From positions 1-49,502 of the forward strand of contig NW_004086102.1 of the NCBI RefSeq assembly GCF_000220395.1: a stretch of 49,502 nt of DNA. Direction: 5' to 3'. Positions 1 through 11,849 of the stretch are shown here, piece by piece. Every line of letters starts with the position of its first letter. Positions within the stretch are counted from its first letter, which is position 1. A model generated the notes under the pieces. The model made no database searches. It was given only the letters and a program-made list of their open reading frames with translations, and was not told the origin of the DNA. Both the position numbers and the translations under genes were made by a program. The stretch is from Ichthyophthirius multifiliis (taxonomy: Eukaryota > Ciliophora > Oligohymenophorea > Hymenostomatida).

Positions 1-125
1 TTATTATTCTTATTATTATTAATATTAATATTATTAAGTTTACTATTATTAAGGTTATTATTATTAAGGTTATTATTATATTTATTATTATTATTATAGT
101 TATGGTTATGAGTTTTATCCGTCTT
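1..125 (-). repeat. Trinucleotide-rich tract encoding polyglutamine
   Basis: On the minus strand this is an imperfect run of TAA/TAG triplets interrupted by CCT, ACT and TAT. In the ciliate code it reads as Gln-rich sequence with scattered Pro, Thr and Tyr. It is the coding tail of the gene at the left edge, not a satellite. Confidence 0.6.
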
Positions 126-891
126 AAACATAACTTAATTATGTTTTTTACTAAGATTAGCTATCTTCTTTATGTATACCATTAATTTTAATATTTACAA
201 TAGTTCCTATTTGTTAAGCTTCTACTTTTTTCTTTTTTTTAAGTTTAGGTTCTTCATTTTCTTAAGTATTAATGGTTTCTTATTTTATTTCGTCTTTTTT
301 ACTCATAAGGAATTCATACCAATCTTAATCTAAGTCTAAATTATTATCAGACTCGTCGAAATGTGTTTCATTCAGTTTGTCAATTTCTTTATTATATTTT
401 TTTTGCTTTATTATTTTTTAATTTAACAAAAATTTTATTACATTGTTGAATAAATTCTTTATCAAGTCCTTTTATGTTAAAAAATACTGAAACACTATTT
501 ATTAAATTAAAAAAATAAAATAAATTTATTATTTGAAAATAAATATAAAAAATACAAATTTTTATTTTTTATTTTTTATTTATATATTATATATATATAT
601 ATTTTTTTACCTTTATATTATTTTGCTTATAGTTTTTTTTCTTGTATTAATTTCTTTTTGTTTTTAATTATAAGCAATTCTAATTTATTCATATATTCAA
701 TAAGATTTGAATGAATCTTCAATTGATCTATTTAATTTTATGAAATATAAGCATCTTAAATAAAAAAAAATCGAAAGAAATTATATATCAAATTTAAATA
801 ATAATTAATTGATTTATTATCCAACCATTTATATTGGAGAATAGATATTAAAATATATACATATAAATTTTAATACTTTTATTTTCGCCAT
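1..891 (-). CDS. Unrecognised protein with polyglutamine C-terminal part, 3' end off the window
   Basis: Reading with TAA/TAG as Gln gives three exons on the minus strand: 891-861, 754-611 and 494 to beyond base 1, joined by GT-AG introns 755-860 and 495-610, with no TGA. The start chosen is MAKIKVLKFI, the first ATG that splices in phase. The middle is Lys/Leu-rich and probably helical (NLIEYMNKLELL near residue 30). It is followed by an acidic stretch (HFDESDNNLDLDQDWYEF) and then a long Gln-rich tail (bases 1-130), encoded almost wholly by TAA with a few Pro and Tyr. The end of the protein lies outside the window. I recognise no family. A different reading of the exon at 397-494 exists but would need a frameshift. 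The spliced model is continuous, so I prefer it. Confidence 0.55.
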
Positions 892-2759
892 TAGTAAATT
901 AGATAGCTTAGGATTTCGTGTTTGAGACTTCTTTTAATATATTTTATTTTTTGTTTTAAATTTGTTTTTTTAAAAAAATATAAATATAAATTAATATAAA
1001 GTATTTATAACAAGGTTATTTATATTATTTTCGGTTTACAATTTTTTTTATTCTTTTTTGCTTCTTCAATTCATCACTTGGTGTGTTCATTTTCTTTTAA
1101 TGTTATGTTGATTTGTGTTTTTATTTTAAGTTTTTGTTTTTGTTATGTTGATTTTTAATTTCTTTATTTAACTAAAAAAAATTATTTATCTTATTTTAAT
1201 ATTTTTGATTTCTGCATTGACCTTGTCAATCTTATTTAATTATTTTTTTTAATTATTTATTATTAATTTTATTTTAACTTTTTAAAAAAATTCCCCCTCT
1301 TTTGATTTAATAACTTTTTTATTTAGTTTTTTTTTTCTTTTTTATTATTTTTAATAAATAATTAAACAAAAAAAAATGACAAAATAAAAATTATATCATA
1401 TTTAAGAAAATTAAATATGATAAAAATTAAATATCTTCCAAAAAATTTAATAAAATTCTTATTTAAAACTCAATTAAAACTTAAAAGTACTTAATTTTTG
1501 ATTTAAATAATATTTATATTAAATTCTATAGAATAAATAATATTTAGAAAAAAAAAAAAAAAAGTACTAAAAATTAAATATTTATTGGTTTCTATTATAT
1601 TTATAATGGTATTTTTATAATAAGAAAATAATTAATATTAAAAAAAATATATATAAAATAAATGAAATGAAATAAAATTAATATAATAATAGATATTTTA
1701 ATATATAATTGTAATATTTGATATATTTTTAAAAATTTTCAATTAATGAATATTTTTCAATAATATGAATTTTAATCATAAAATATTCTTTATATTAAAT
1801 AAATATAAAAAAAAAATATATAATATATTTTTATATAAATAATGCTACTGAATAATGTATTATTTCTATCAAGTTCAAATTATATAATCAAGTTAAACTC
1901 TACATATATTATAATGTATGGATTCAATTAAAATAAACTTTTTTTTCTATTGTTAAAACAAAAACTATAATTGAAATATTTTATTTATTTTAAATATATA
2001 AATTTAAATTAAATATAAATTTTTAAATATTTTAAGCAATAAAAAATAATCAAGTAATTTTTTTTTAAATATAACAAATATCAAATAATATTACCGAAAA
2101 AAAATAATAATAATAAATACATTATATAAAGTCATATACTATTTATATTAAATTATTAGTCAATATAATTAATACAAATAAATTATTAATAATTTTATTG
2201 GGAATAAAATAATTTAAATTGGTTTCAAAAATTATTTTAATATTATATTATATAATTATTTTTTATTTTTATCTTTAATCAATATTATAATTAATATCAT
2301 TTATAAAATAATATTCTTATTAATTAGAAAATATCATATTTTATTTATTTTAAATAATTTTTTTTATTTCAATTAAAATTGTTAAAACTTCTTTTGTATT
2401 CAAAAAAAATATAAAATTAATTATTTGTTAAATCATATTAAGTAAAATAAGTATTTTTTTTTATTTAACTATATTTATCTATTTAAGTTTAATATTAATT
2501 GTTAACTATTTTATTAAATAAAATAAAAGAATTTTTTTTTACTTAAAATACTTAAAGTAGAAATATTTTAGATTTTAGTTAAAATATAAATAAATAAAGA
2601 AAATGCTTTATTTTAATTGATAAATATCCTTTACTTCATTTTTTAATTGTTTTATATCTTAAAAAAAAAAAATATAAAAAAAATAATAATAAAAAAAATA
2701 ATAATAAAAAAATAACAGTTTTTATTTATAAAAATATTATTAATAAAATAAAAAATAAA
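892..2759. other. A/T-rich spacer, no gene seen
   Basis: Between two divergent genes. No convincing coding frame was found under the ciliate code. A 14-base word (TGTTATGTTGATTT) occurs twice, near 1102 and 1141, as the only distinct direct repeat noticed. Both flanking promoters must lie here, but no defined motif is visible. Confidence 0.5.
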
Positions 2760-3845
2760 ATGTCCGAATAAAACATTGAAAATGAAGATGGAGAATAACA
2801 ATAAAAAATAGAAGAAGAACCTGAAATAGAATAAGATGATATATATCCACCAATAGAAGTACAAATAAACTAAACTCATAGTATACTAAAGCAAGGATTA
2901 GAAAAAATAGGAAAGATATCAAATGGTAAAAATCATTCATATACAAATTTAATATGCGAACGCAAGAATATCCGAGATTTATTCGAATTATTAACATAAT
3001 ATGAAAATTTAAGATTTATAAATTTTTCTAATAATCTAATAACAGACATTCATACTATAACAAAAATCAAATATTTAACTCATTTAAACTTAAGCAATAA
3101 CCAAATAGATTCCTTAAGTGTATTTAACATTCCCAATACATTAAATTTCCTCTAAGAACTAAATCTTAGTGGAAACAAATTAACCCAATTAACTCCTTTT
3201 AAATTGCGAAGTTTATAAAAGTTAAATTTGAATAAAAATGAAATAACTACCTGTTAAGAATTCAGAGGGCATCATACATTAGCGATTTTAGAAATGAGAA
3301 AAAACAAACTTTCTGATTTGAAAGGAATCGAGAATTCTCCAAATTTATAATGCTTATATGTAGCAGAAAATAATATTACTAATATTAATGATTTAGGTAA
3401 ATTACCTCATTTGAAAATTCTTCATTTGAGAAAAAATCCATTAAAATCTTTAGAAATTTTAGAAAATTAACATGTACCAGTATTTCCTTTGTTAAATTAT
3501 ATCAATTTTAGAGAATGTAAATTCGAAGACCTTTCTTAAATGAAATTTCTTTAAGCTTTTCCTGTTTTAGCTTAAGTTAATGTTTTGGCAACTGAAATGA
3601 CTGAAAACGGGGGTTATAATATTAAAGAAGAACTCATTATGCTTATGAACTAATTAAAAAGAATCAACAAGGAACCTGTTGAAGAAGATGAAGTAGTAGC
3701 TGCTAGAGATAAGTTAAAAGAAAGAATTGAAGAATAAGAAAGATAAAGATAGGAAGAAGAGGAAAGAAAAAAATAAGAAGAAGAAGAAAGAAGATTATAA
3801 GAAGAATAGTAATAATAATAATAAAACGAATAATAATAAGAATGA
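2760..3845 (+). CDS. Leucine-rich-repeat protein, LRRC23 / radial spoke type
   Basis: A single exon of 361 codons ending in TGA at 3843; the many in-frame TAA/TAG codons are Gln. An acidic, Gln-rich N-terminus (residues 1-45) is followed by about eight LRRs (residues 85-260). Typical units are LTHLNLSNNQIDSLSVF, LQELNLSGNKLTQLTPF, LQCLYVAENNITNINDL and LKILHLRKNPLKSLEIL. A charged Glu/Arg/Gln helix ends the protein (RDKLKERIEEQERQRQEEEE, then polyglutamine). The layout of acidic head, LRRs with the same spacing and an R-rich acidic coiled tail is that of LRRC23, a radial spoke RS3 component of motile cilia; human LRRC23 has about 343 residues. The first ATG follows an A-rich leader and no upstream exon is needed. 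Other axonemal LRR proteins are the main alternative. Confidence 0.8.
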
Positions 3846-4639
3846 ACTAAATTTATATATATATATATTAGTATAAAAATTATAATTTTTTATAAATATA
3901 AATAATATATAAAACATTAATAAAATATATTACAAAAATTTATAATTACTTATATATTATATACTATTATAATAAAATTAAATAAATGATAAAAATCGTA
4001 ATGTTCTATTAATATACTTGATAAAATCACAATTAAATTTCCTAATTCAATTAAAAAGGTATGGTAAAATATACTAACTGCTACAAAAATACGTCAAAAT
4101 TATAATTTAGGAAGAGTATTCATATTTTTCGATCATATAATTTAGTTATACAAAAATATATGTTAGAGCATCCGATTTGAATTAAAAATTAATAAGCATA
4201 GCGCTTAAGCTAATTTACAAAGCTTGTTTCCTGAAGGAACAAGCTTAAATATGAAAACAATTCTTAATAAATAACTTTTATTAGGGAAATTATTTTGAAT
4301 AAGACAATTAATATTATGTATAATTGAGTTTTTTGTTCTTAATAAAATATTTATATTAACATAAATAACTTAGATATATATATATATATACATATTTTAT
4401 CTACTTTATATAATAGAACAAAAATTTACTTTTTAAAAAAATTTAAAATAAATATATTTCTGAAATCATATATATTATTTTAGAATCATTTTTTTTTAAA
4501 AAAATAAAAATAAAATAAAAAAATATAAAAATTTAATTTTTTCATTTTAATAAATAAAGTCAAAAAAAAAAATATTTATTTTATTATTTCTTGTATAAAT
4601 TAAAAACAGCTCCAAAAAATAAAAATAATAATTAAAAAA
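3846..4639. other. Spacer with a less A/T-rich island
   Basis: This lies between the tandem LRRC23-like and CK1 genes. Most of it is low-complexity A/T, but about 4000-4250 has clearly more G/C, no protein frame I believe, and ends in a hairpin (see the separate entry). It may hold a small RNA gene. Confidence 0.4.
4220..4246. repeat. Inverted repeat, AAGCTTGTT hairpin
   Basis: The arms AAGCTTGTT(T)CC and GGAACAAGCTT are complementary with a single T bulge and a loop of about four bases (CTGAA region). It lies at the right end of a compositionally distinct stretch between two protein genes, so a structured RNA or its 3' end is possible. The parent RNA was not recognised. Confidence 0.45.
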
Positions 4640-5748
4640 ATGCAACAATAAACCAACAATAATACCCAAATTTAAACACAAATTCAACAAGACACAAATA
4701 ATTTAGAAGGCCGAATATTTTGCGAATAATACAAATTAATACAAAAATTAGGAAACGGAGCATTCGGAGTAATATATAAAACAATTGACTTGCAATCAAA
4801 CAAAGAATATGCTTGCAAAATTGAAAGATCAGATACCCGTCACCCTTAAATAATATATGAAGGAAAATTAATAAATTATTTACATAATAATAGTCGAGAT
4901 AACAAACCTGTTTAAGGAATTCCACAATGTTATTATTTTGGATAATCAGAAAATTATAATTTAATGATAATTGATTTATTAGGACTATCATTAGAGTCTT
5001 TATTTGTTTAAAATAAAAAGGTTTTTTCTTTAAAAACGATACTAATGTTAGCCGATTAAATGTTGCATAGAATTGAATTTTTACATTCTAGAAATTTCCT
5101 TCATAGAGATATAAAACCTGATAATTTTCTTATTGGAGCAGGAGATAGTAAAGAAATCGTTTTTATGATAGATTATGGTTTAGCAAAAAGATATTAAAAA
5201 AATAATTAGCATATTCCTTATAAAGATGGCAAAAATTTAACCGGGACAGCTAGATATGCATCTATTAATACACATGTAGGAATTGAATAGTCTAGAAGGG
5301 ATGATTTAGAAAGTTTGGCTTATTTATTTATATATTTTTTAAAAGGACAACTTCCTTGGTAAAATATTAGAGCTAAAGATAAGAAAGAAAAATATGAATA
5401 AATAAAAGTAAAAAAATTGGGAATTTCATCAGAAGAATTATGTAAAGGATGTCCTGATTAATTTCTTACTTATCTAAATTATACAAAAAACCTCAAATTT
5501 GAAGAAAAACCTAATTATACGAGTTGTAGGTAACTTTTTAAAAATTTTATGGCTTAATAAAAATATTCGCATGATTATAATTGGGATTGGTATTCTTAAT
5601 AGAAAAATGATAAAGAAGTTTTTTATTTATGAAAAAATAAATAATTTTTTTTTTTTTTTTTTTTTTTTTTTAGGAAATATTTAATGAATAGACAACTCAA
5701 TAAAATGTTAATAAGTAGTAAAATAATAAAAAAAATTAAAATAGATGA
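4640..5748 (+). CDS. Casein kinase 1 family Ser/Thr protein kinase
   Basis: This kinase transfers phosphate from ATP to Ser/Thr. Visible motifs are the glycine loop [11 protein letters not shown] (residues 35-45), the catalytic lysine in YACKIE, the catalytic loop [12 protein letters not shown] and DYG in place of DFG (IDYGLAKRY). The CK1-specific segment [20 protein letters not shown] replaces the APE motif, so the family call is firm. A Gln/Asn-rich head precedes the domain. The ORF reads through to a TGA at 5630. However, a GT-AG intron at 5618-5673, with a long T run before AG, fits better and extends the protein by about 24 Gln/Asn-rich residues to TGA 5746-5748. I annotate the longer form. 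CK1 genes are strongly expanded in ciliates, so a particular isoform name is not justified. Confidence 0.9.
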
Positions 5749-6049
5749 AACTTATTTTTGTACTATTTATATATATTTACTTTAAAATATAAGATATCAA
5801 AATGATAATTTTATATTATATAATACTTTTTTTTTCTTTTTAAACTAAAACATAATTGTTTATTTAATATTTAAAATATGTAAAATTTATTATTTTGATA
5901 TATCTTCATTATTTTTTAGATTATTATCAATATATTAAAATAAAATATTTAGTTACCATAAAATTCAAAAAAAATTAAATATAAAAGTATTATATAAAAA
6001 AAATGTAAATAATAAAAAACTATTTAAATAAATTAAAAAATGTATAAAT

Positions 6050-6420
6050 AAAACTAACTAAGATGATTAATTAACAATATATTTTACTAATTCAAATATT
6101 CATAATCCAGAATATTTATGTAATAATTATTTTGCCACGTCTTTGAGTTATTTAAATTTTTCTCTATCAATTATTATAAATCTTCAATAACTCTTGAAAA
6201 TTCTTTAATGTATTTATAAACTGTTTCCATATATGATTTTAGATTATAATTAAAATTATGACATCTTTTGCTTTGATTTAACTCTTTATATTTATATATA
6301 ATTTTCGGATTTAAAAATATAAGAACCTATATTTATTTTCTGCTAAATTATTACAAATAATTTTGTTTTTTAATAATTTGACTATTGATAAAATTATTTT
6401 ATACGGCAAAGAAAAAATGA
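6050..6420 (-). pseudogene. Possible coding fragment, unrecognised
   Basis: The minus strand has one frame open (TGA only as stop) from about 6420 to beyond 6050. Its composition is unlike the surrounding spacer: it uses Cys, Trp, His, Pro and Asp, for example YKELNQSKRCHNFNYNL and YKYIKEFSRVIEDLQQLIEK. No convincing start, splice partners or family were found. It could be an exon of an unrecognised gene, a decayed gene or chance. Confidence 0.25.
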
Positions 6421-7199
6421 TAATTAACTTTTAAAATTTAAAAAAATAAATAATTTTAAAATAGATTTATTTAAATATAAGCTAATTATTTTTTTCAAAT
6501 AATAATAATAATTAATTACATAAAAAAAAATATCAAGAAAATTATCAAATTAATTTATTTTAAGAAAGCCAAAAAATTAAATATTAAGGACTTCGAAATA
6601 AAATAAAAAAAAAAATCTAAATTTTTTTTATAATTTATTTATTATTATAAAGTTTAAACTTTATTACATTACTTAATTAATTAACTTAAGTTTATATTGA
6701 AAATCATATATACATTTTAAATTTTTATTTTATTTTCTAATAGTCTATTTTATTTATTTTATTAAACATATACCCTATAATACCAATCAAAGTTTTTTTT
6801 TTTCGTAATTAAGGGGAATTACATTAAATTTTCAGGCCTAATAGTAATATGAATATAAAAAATTCCACAATAATAGATAGTATAAGTATAATTTATTAAC
6901 CCATATACTTATTTAATATATAAATAGTGATTCATTTTTTATTGGAATATCAAATTTTACATAATTAATATTTTTTCTGAAATTTCTTGATTTAGATATA
7001 TTATGTTAGGGCTCATTTAAATTTTTTTATACATTTATATTTAAGCTTTTATACAAAAAAAAAATATATTTATTTAAATTAGATTAAATATTTATTTTTG
7101 AGTTTTCATAAAATATGGTTTTAGTTTTCATAAAACATGATAAATCAAAAGCAGTTTAATAAAATTTATTTTATTTATAATCTTATATATTTTATTTTA

Positions 7200-7230
7200 T
7201 TATTGTTCATTTATTATCATTGAACAATAA
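7200..7230. repeat. Perfect 10-bp inverted repeat
   Basis: TTATTGTTCA (7200-7209) and TGAACAATAA (7221-7230) are perfect reverse complements around an 11-base A/T loop. This could be a hairpin or a protein-binding palindrome; no gene starts or ends next to it. Confidence 0.5.
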
Positions 7231-7360
7231 AAATTCCAAAATAATAAATCTAATTTCAATTATAATTTTAACTTGTTTCATAATATATTGATTGCAGTAG
7301 TTTATCATCTATTTTTAAGTTATAAGGAATAAATATAATTAGCCAAGTTAAACAACATGA

Positions 7361-7787
7361 TAAAATACTATAACTTTAGCTAATGGTTTGTAAAGATTAA
7401 ATGCATAAAAACCTTTGGCCGAAGAAGCTAAATTAAATGCTTAATATTTAATTAAGTAAGATAAAACTGATAAAGTTAGAATGTAGACTGTTTCTTTAAA
7501 TACTAAAGGTTATAAAGATATAATGATCAAAGTTAATAATTGTAAAAAATTTTTTTAAAAAAATTGAATAAATTAAAAAACAAAAAAGAAATGAAAGAAA
7601 ACGAAAAAACAAAAAGAAACGAAAGAAAGAAGAAATAAATAAAAATGTAAATAATAAAAAGGAAAAAAAGTATAAAAAGTAAAAAAGTAAAAAAAGGTAA
7701 AAAATGAAAATTAAGAAAGAAAAGAAAATAAAGAAAATAAGAAAATAAGAAAAATAAAGATAAGGATGTCAAAAAGGTAAAGAATGA
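7361..7787 (+). pseudogene. Possible broken gene with lysine-rich tail
   Basis: From 7361 a frame without TGA reads QNTITLANGLQRLNAQKPLA and continues to a TGA at 7565-7567. A frame shifted by one base then opens at about 7563 and runs to a TGA at 7785, made almost only of Lys, Arg, Gln and Glu. The switch falls at a run of T and A (7544-7563), as expected for a homopolymer indel. There is no ATG at the left end (a TGA lies just upstream, 7358-7360), so it is either a 3' exon or a remnant. A basic tail suggests a nucleic-acid-binding protein, but no family was recognised. Confidence 0.3.
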
Positions 7788-8658
7788 TAAAATAATTTAT
7801 TATTAGTATAAAGTTTATTGAAAAAATATATTTTTTAAAAATATATTAGTCATTTTAATAATTAATTATATCATTTGCTTTTTTATATTTTCAAAATTTA
7901 CATAATAAATATAATTAAAAATTAAAAATATATATATATATTGTAATAAAATTATTTATTAAAATATTATATTAATAAATATATAAATAAAATATTTTAT
8001 TTTAATTTTAAATATAATAACATTTTTTTTATTATTTTAAATATTTTTTTTAATAAAAAATTGCCCTTAACTATTTTTATTTTTTGTATCTTAAATTTAT
8101 AATCCTCAAATTTTAACATAAATTCTAATTTAATAATATAATGCCTATTCTATTAAAATAAAAAATTAATGTAATACATATAAAATTAAAATTTTTATGG
8201 GATAATATACTTATTTATTTATTTATATATATAATATATCTAAATATAAATAATTTTTAGACTTAATTTTAAATTCATTTTTAATATTAGGTATAACTTT
8301 GAATACAATGTATATATTAATTAACTTTTATTATGGAGGTTTGTATATAGCTATATATCATTATGTAATAATAAAATATATTGACTTAATATAACATAAA
8401 ATATTAATTTTATTTTTATATAAAATTAAAAAAAATTTGATGTTTTTTAGTTTTTAATTTTAATATTTTTTAAATAAATAATTAGGTCATACCATATTTT
8501 ATTAGTATGATTAAATAACTCATTTTAATAATCTATTATCTATAATAACCTAAAATAAATAAAAAAAACTTATTAAAAATCAAATAAATTAATATATAAA
8601 TTTACTTATATTTTTTTTAAATAAATAAATAAATAATAAAAAAATATCAAAAATAAAA

Positions 8659-9268
8659 ATGGGAAACTTAATCGATAAGTTAAAAAATTTTTTTTCAACT
8701 TCAAAAATGGAAATAGTTATGATTGGTATTGAGAATAGTGGAAAAACAACAATTTTAAATTAGCTTTCAATGGGAAATCCATAGATAACAGCCCCAACAA
8801 TTGGTTTAAATGTAAAACAATTTAAAAAGGAGGAATAAAAATGAAAATGTGGGATATAGGTGGATAAGTATAATATAGAAGTGAATGGGGGTTATATACA
8901 AGAGATGCTGATGCAATTTTATTTGTAATTGACACATCTAACGTATAAAAAAATATATAATTATATTTTATTATTATTTTTAATTATAACTATTTTTGGT
9001 AAAAAAGCGAGATACATAAGCTATTTCAAAAAGAGAACTACATACATTATTGGAAGATAAAGAATTATAAAATATACCTATTTTAATTGTTGGAAATAAA
9101 ATAGATTTAAAAGGTCATTTAAGTGAAAAAGAAATTATTGAAGGTATGAATTTAGATTATGTTACAACTAATCCATGGATTGTGGTTATGGTAAGTGCAC
9201 TTAAAGGTGATAATATTAGCCTTATTATTGATTGGTTAATAAAATAAAATAATAAAAAAAAAAATTGA
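8659..9268 (+). CDS. ARL8-type small GTPase, one frame break in the assembly
   Basis: A Ras-superfamily GTPase of the Arf-like group; ARL8 links lysosomes to kinesin transport in other eukaryotes. Exons are 8659-8942 and 9008-9268 with one 65-nt intron. Visible motifs are P-loop GIENSGKTT, switch I threonine in TAPTIGLN, WDIGG (G3), GNKIDL (G4) and a C-terminal SEKEIIEGMNL...WLIKQ that resembles ARL8 more than ARF. The N-terminus MGNLIDKLKNFF is amphipathic as in ARL8. Between GLNVKQFKK and GGIKMKMWDIGG the frame shifts at a run of five A (8824-8828). One more A restores the family reading and a length of about 181 residues (ARL8 about 186). As written, the frame stops early. I infer a sequencing undercall, not decay, because the rest is intact. 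Confidence 0.8.
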
Positions 9269-11531
9269 ATAAATTTAAAAAGGTAAATTAATAAAAAAAT
9301 TATAAAGTAAAATTTTGTGTTTAAAATTAGTATAAAGAATTTACTTAAATAAAAAAAATGAATATTATTTTTATTATTTTAAAACATATATAATTTAATT
9401 TTATTAATAATATAAATTTATTAAATAAACTTAAGAGTATTAAATCTGTATAAATTTCTTTTTAAAAAATAATTTATTTAATAAATAATATTAACTACAC
9501 TGATATTTTTAAAATAATATTAATATTTTTGTTGCTAATTAAGCATAATAAATGTAATAAAAAATATTAAATTTAAAATATAAATATATAATTGATAAAT
9601 TATTTTAATAAATAATAAAATTTTATATTAAAATTAAATAAAATAGAATTAAATTTTTAGTAAATACAAATAAATCAAATAAATTGTATAATAAAATTAT
9701 GTAAAAAAAAAATTAAGTGAAAAAAACCAAATAAATTATAATTTAAACTAATCGTTTATTTAAATTTTATTTTGTTAATAATAATTTAAAAAATAAAAAT
9801 ATTAAATTATGAGATAAACAATATATTTATATTTTATAATTATAAAATGTTTATTGCAATATAAAATTTAAATATTTATATGATAAATAAATAATATTAT
9901 AATTATATGTAGAATAATTTATTTAATTTTTTTTAAATTAAAAAAAAATTATTATTTTTATAAGTAAAATTCAAAATATTCTTAGTATTTAATTATTTTT
10001 AGTTTATTAATTTTTAAAATTTTAAAACTTAAATAAATTAACTTAAAAATAAGATAATAATATAATAAAAAATATATGAAAAAGGATTACAATATTAAAA
10101 AATAAATTTATTATTATAATTAATTTTTTCAATAATTTAATAAAAAAAAATTATTTAATAAATATTATCAAAGGATGTTTTGATTACATATTTAAAAATA
10201 ATAAAAAATTAAAAAAAATAATGAAAAGAATACATATAAATAATTAAAATAAGTATATAAAAATCATATATAATAGTTATAATAAATGTATATAAATATT
10301 TAAATATATAATTAGTTAAAATTATATATTTATTGAAATAAAATAATTAAAAATGGATAATTAAATGAAATAAAACATAAAAATATAAAAATTATATTAT
10401 ATATTTAATAGTAAAAATAAATAAATAAATTAATAATTACTTAAATATAAAAAATTAAAATAAAAATATATAAAAATTTATTTTATATATATATTTATAT
10501 ATATAAAAAATATTTATATTTTATATTTATATTTATATTTTGTATAGGTAATAAATAAATGAAATATATTAAAAATAATATAATAAATAAATCAAATTAA
10601 CTAACTATAAGTATTAATAGCAAAAAACATTTATGTATTTTATTATTAAATTGTAATTAAAGTCTTAATAACATAAGATTATATTATTAAATTAATTCAA
10701 AAATTAAAATTATATACTAATATAAACATGAATTACCAATTATTATTAATAAATTATAGTCGAATTAACTTTACATGATCATTAATTAAATTAATCTATA
10801 ATAAAGCAAAGAAAATATAAATAGATAAAAGATATAATAAATTTATACTAATTTAGATTGATGGATAGATTATAGACAGAAGGATATATAAGGAAGAATT
10901 CTACTTATATATAATATTAAACAATATATCTTAGTTATCTAAGGATCTTTTTTATATACATACAAAAAAATCTTATTCATTTTACTATAATTATATAAAA
11001 TTAACAAAAAAAAGTTTAAAAATAAATTTCGATATTTATAATAGTATTCTTAAACCTTAAATAAATATTTATATTTTCTTAAAAATAATGAGAGAATACA
11101 TTATTCTAAAAAAAGAGAGATTTGAAACTACTTTATATAGCCGTATATAAATTTTTTACATACGGTTAATCCCTAATATTTGATATATAATATTGTTTTA
11201 TTTTACTAAATGTATAATATTTTAATATTTTTTTAGGTTAATAATTTAAAAAAAAAAATTCTTCACAATATATATTTAAAATTATTCTATTAATTTAATA
11301 AAAAAAGTTAAATGATAATTGTAATTTATAGATTTTGTTATTTATTCATATCTTTTTAAAAAAAAATATTAATCTAAAAAGAGAGATATCATATTTTATA
11401 ACATTTTATTCTTCTAAATATTAAAAAAATAACTTTATTCAAATTAAATTTACTAAACAAAAAATAAAAACTAAATAAAAATTTCATTTTTATTATAAAC
11501 AATATAAAATTTAAATAAAAAAGTAAAAATA
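9269..11531. other. Long A/T-rich spacer
   Basis: No coding frame was recognised on either strand. A weak hairpin (GCCGTAT...ATACGGT, about 11141-11165) is the only feature with G/C. The region separates the ARL8-like gene from the tRNA gene. Confidence 0.5.
11525..11529 (-). terminator. RNA polymerase III T-run of tRNA-Leu
   Basis: Five T on the minus strand start two bases after the discriminator base of the tRNA gene, as expected for a Pol III stop signal. Confidence 0.6.
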
Positions 11532-11612
11532 TGCGTAAGGCAGGGTTCGAACCTGCGCGTGTTGCCACATGCGGACCTGAACCGCACGCCTTAACCACTC
11601 GGCCACTTACGC
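11532..11612 (-). tRNA. tRNA-Leu (anticodon CAG)
   Basis: A complete cloverleaf is on the minus strand: acceptor arms GCGTAAG and CTTACGC (7 bp) with discriminator A. It has a D-arm TGGCCGAGTGGTTAAGGC, which is also the A box, and an anticodon stem TGCGG/CCGCA with loop TTCAGGT, so the anticodon is CAG. The long variable arm is typical of class II leucine tRNA, and the T-arm is GCAGGTTCGAACCCTGC (B box GGTTCGAACCC). No intron is visible and no CCA is encoded. It is the richest G/C island of the left half. The protein-like reading across it is an artefact. Confidence 0.95.
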
Positions 11613-11849
11613 TTTTATTATAATTATTTAGAATTAAAAATAATAATATAATAGATGTTTATTTTTTAAAATGAAACAAAAATATTTATAAATTTTATAT
11701 AAGTAGATATTTTTTTAGAAAAAATTCATATTTCCAAAATATTTATATTATCTTAAATATAAAAATATTATATTAAGTAAGAAATAAATTTGTTTTATAT
11801 TTTAAATGTATATATTCAATTTTTATTTTACTTTCTTTTTAATTCTTAA

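Larger units (their letters stand above)
5749..8658. other. Long A/T-rich spacer with doubtful coding remnants
   Basis: This is a largely low-complexity region. Two stretches, 6050-6420 (-) and 7361-7787 (+), have amino-acid composition that looks coding and are listed separately. A short perfect inverted repeat sits at 7200-7230. Nothing else was recognised. Confidence 0.45.

Noticed and set aside
361-500. Alternative frame (FFNIKGLDKEFIQQCNK) in the left-edge gene
   Set aside because: It would need a single-base deletion at the T8 run 397-404, whereas the spliced frame is continuous.
8770-8830. An 18-nt mini-intron (GTAAAACAATTTAAAAAG) as explanation of the ARL8 frame break
   Set aside because: Its length is a multiple of three, so removing it does not change the frame and would delete conserved residues.
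11389-11598. 69-codon frame on the minus strand overlapping the tRNA
   Set aside because: Its first 21 codons are the tRNA-Leu gene itself and the remainder is A/T spacer.
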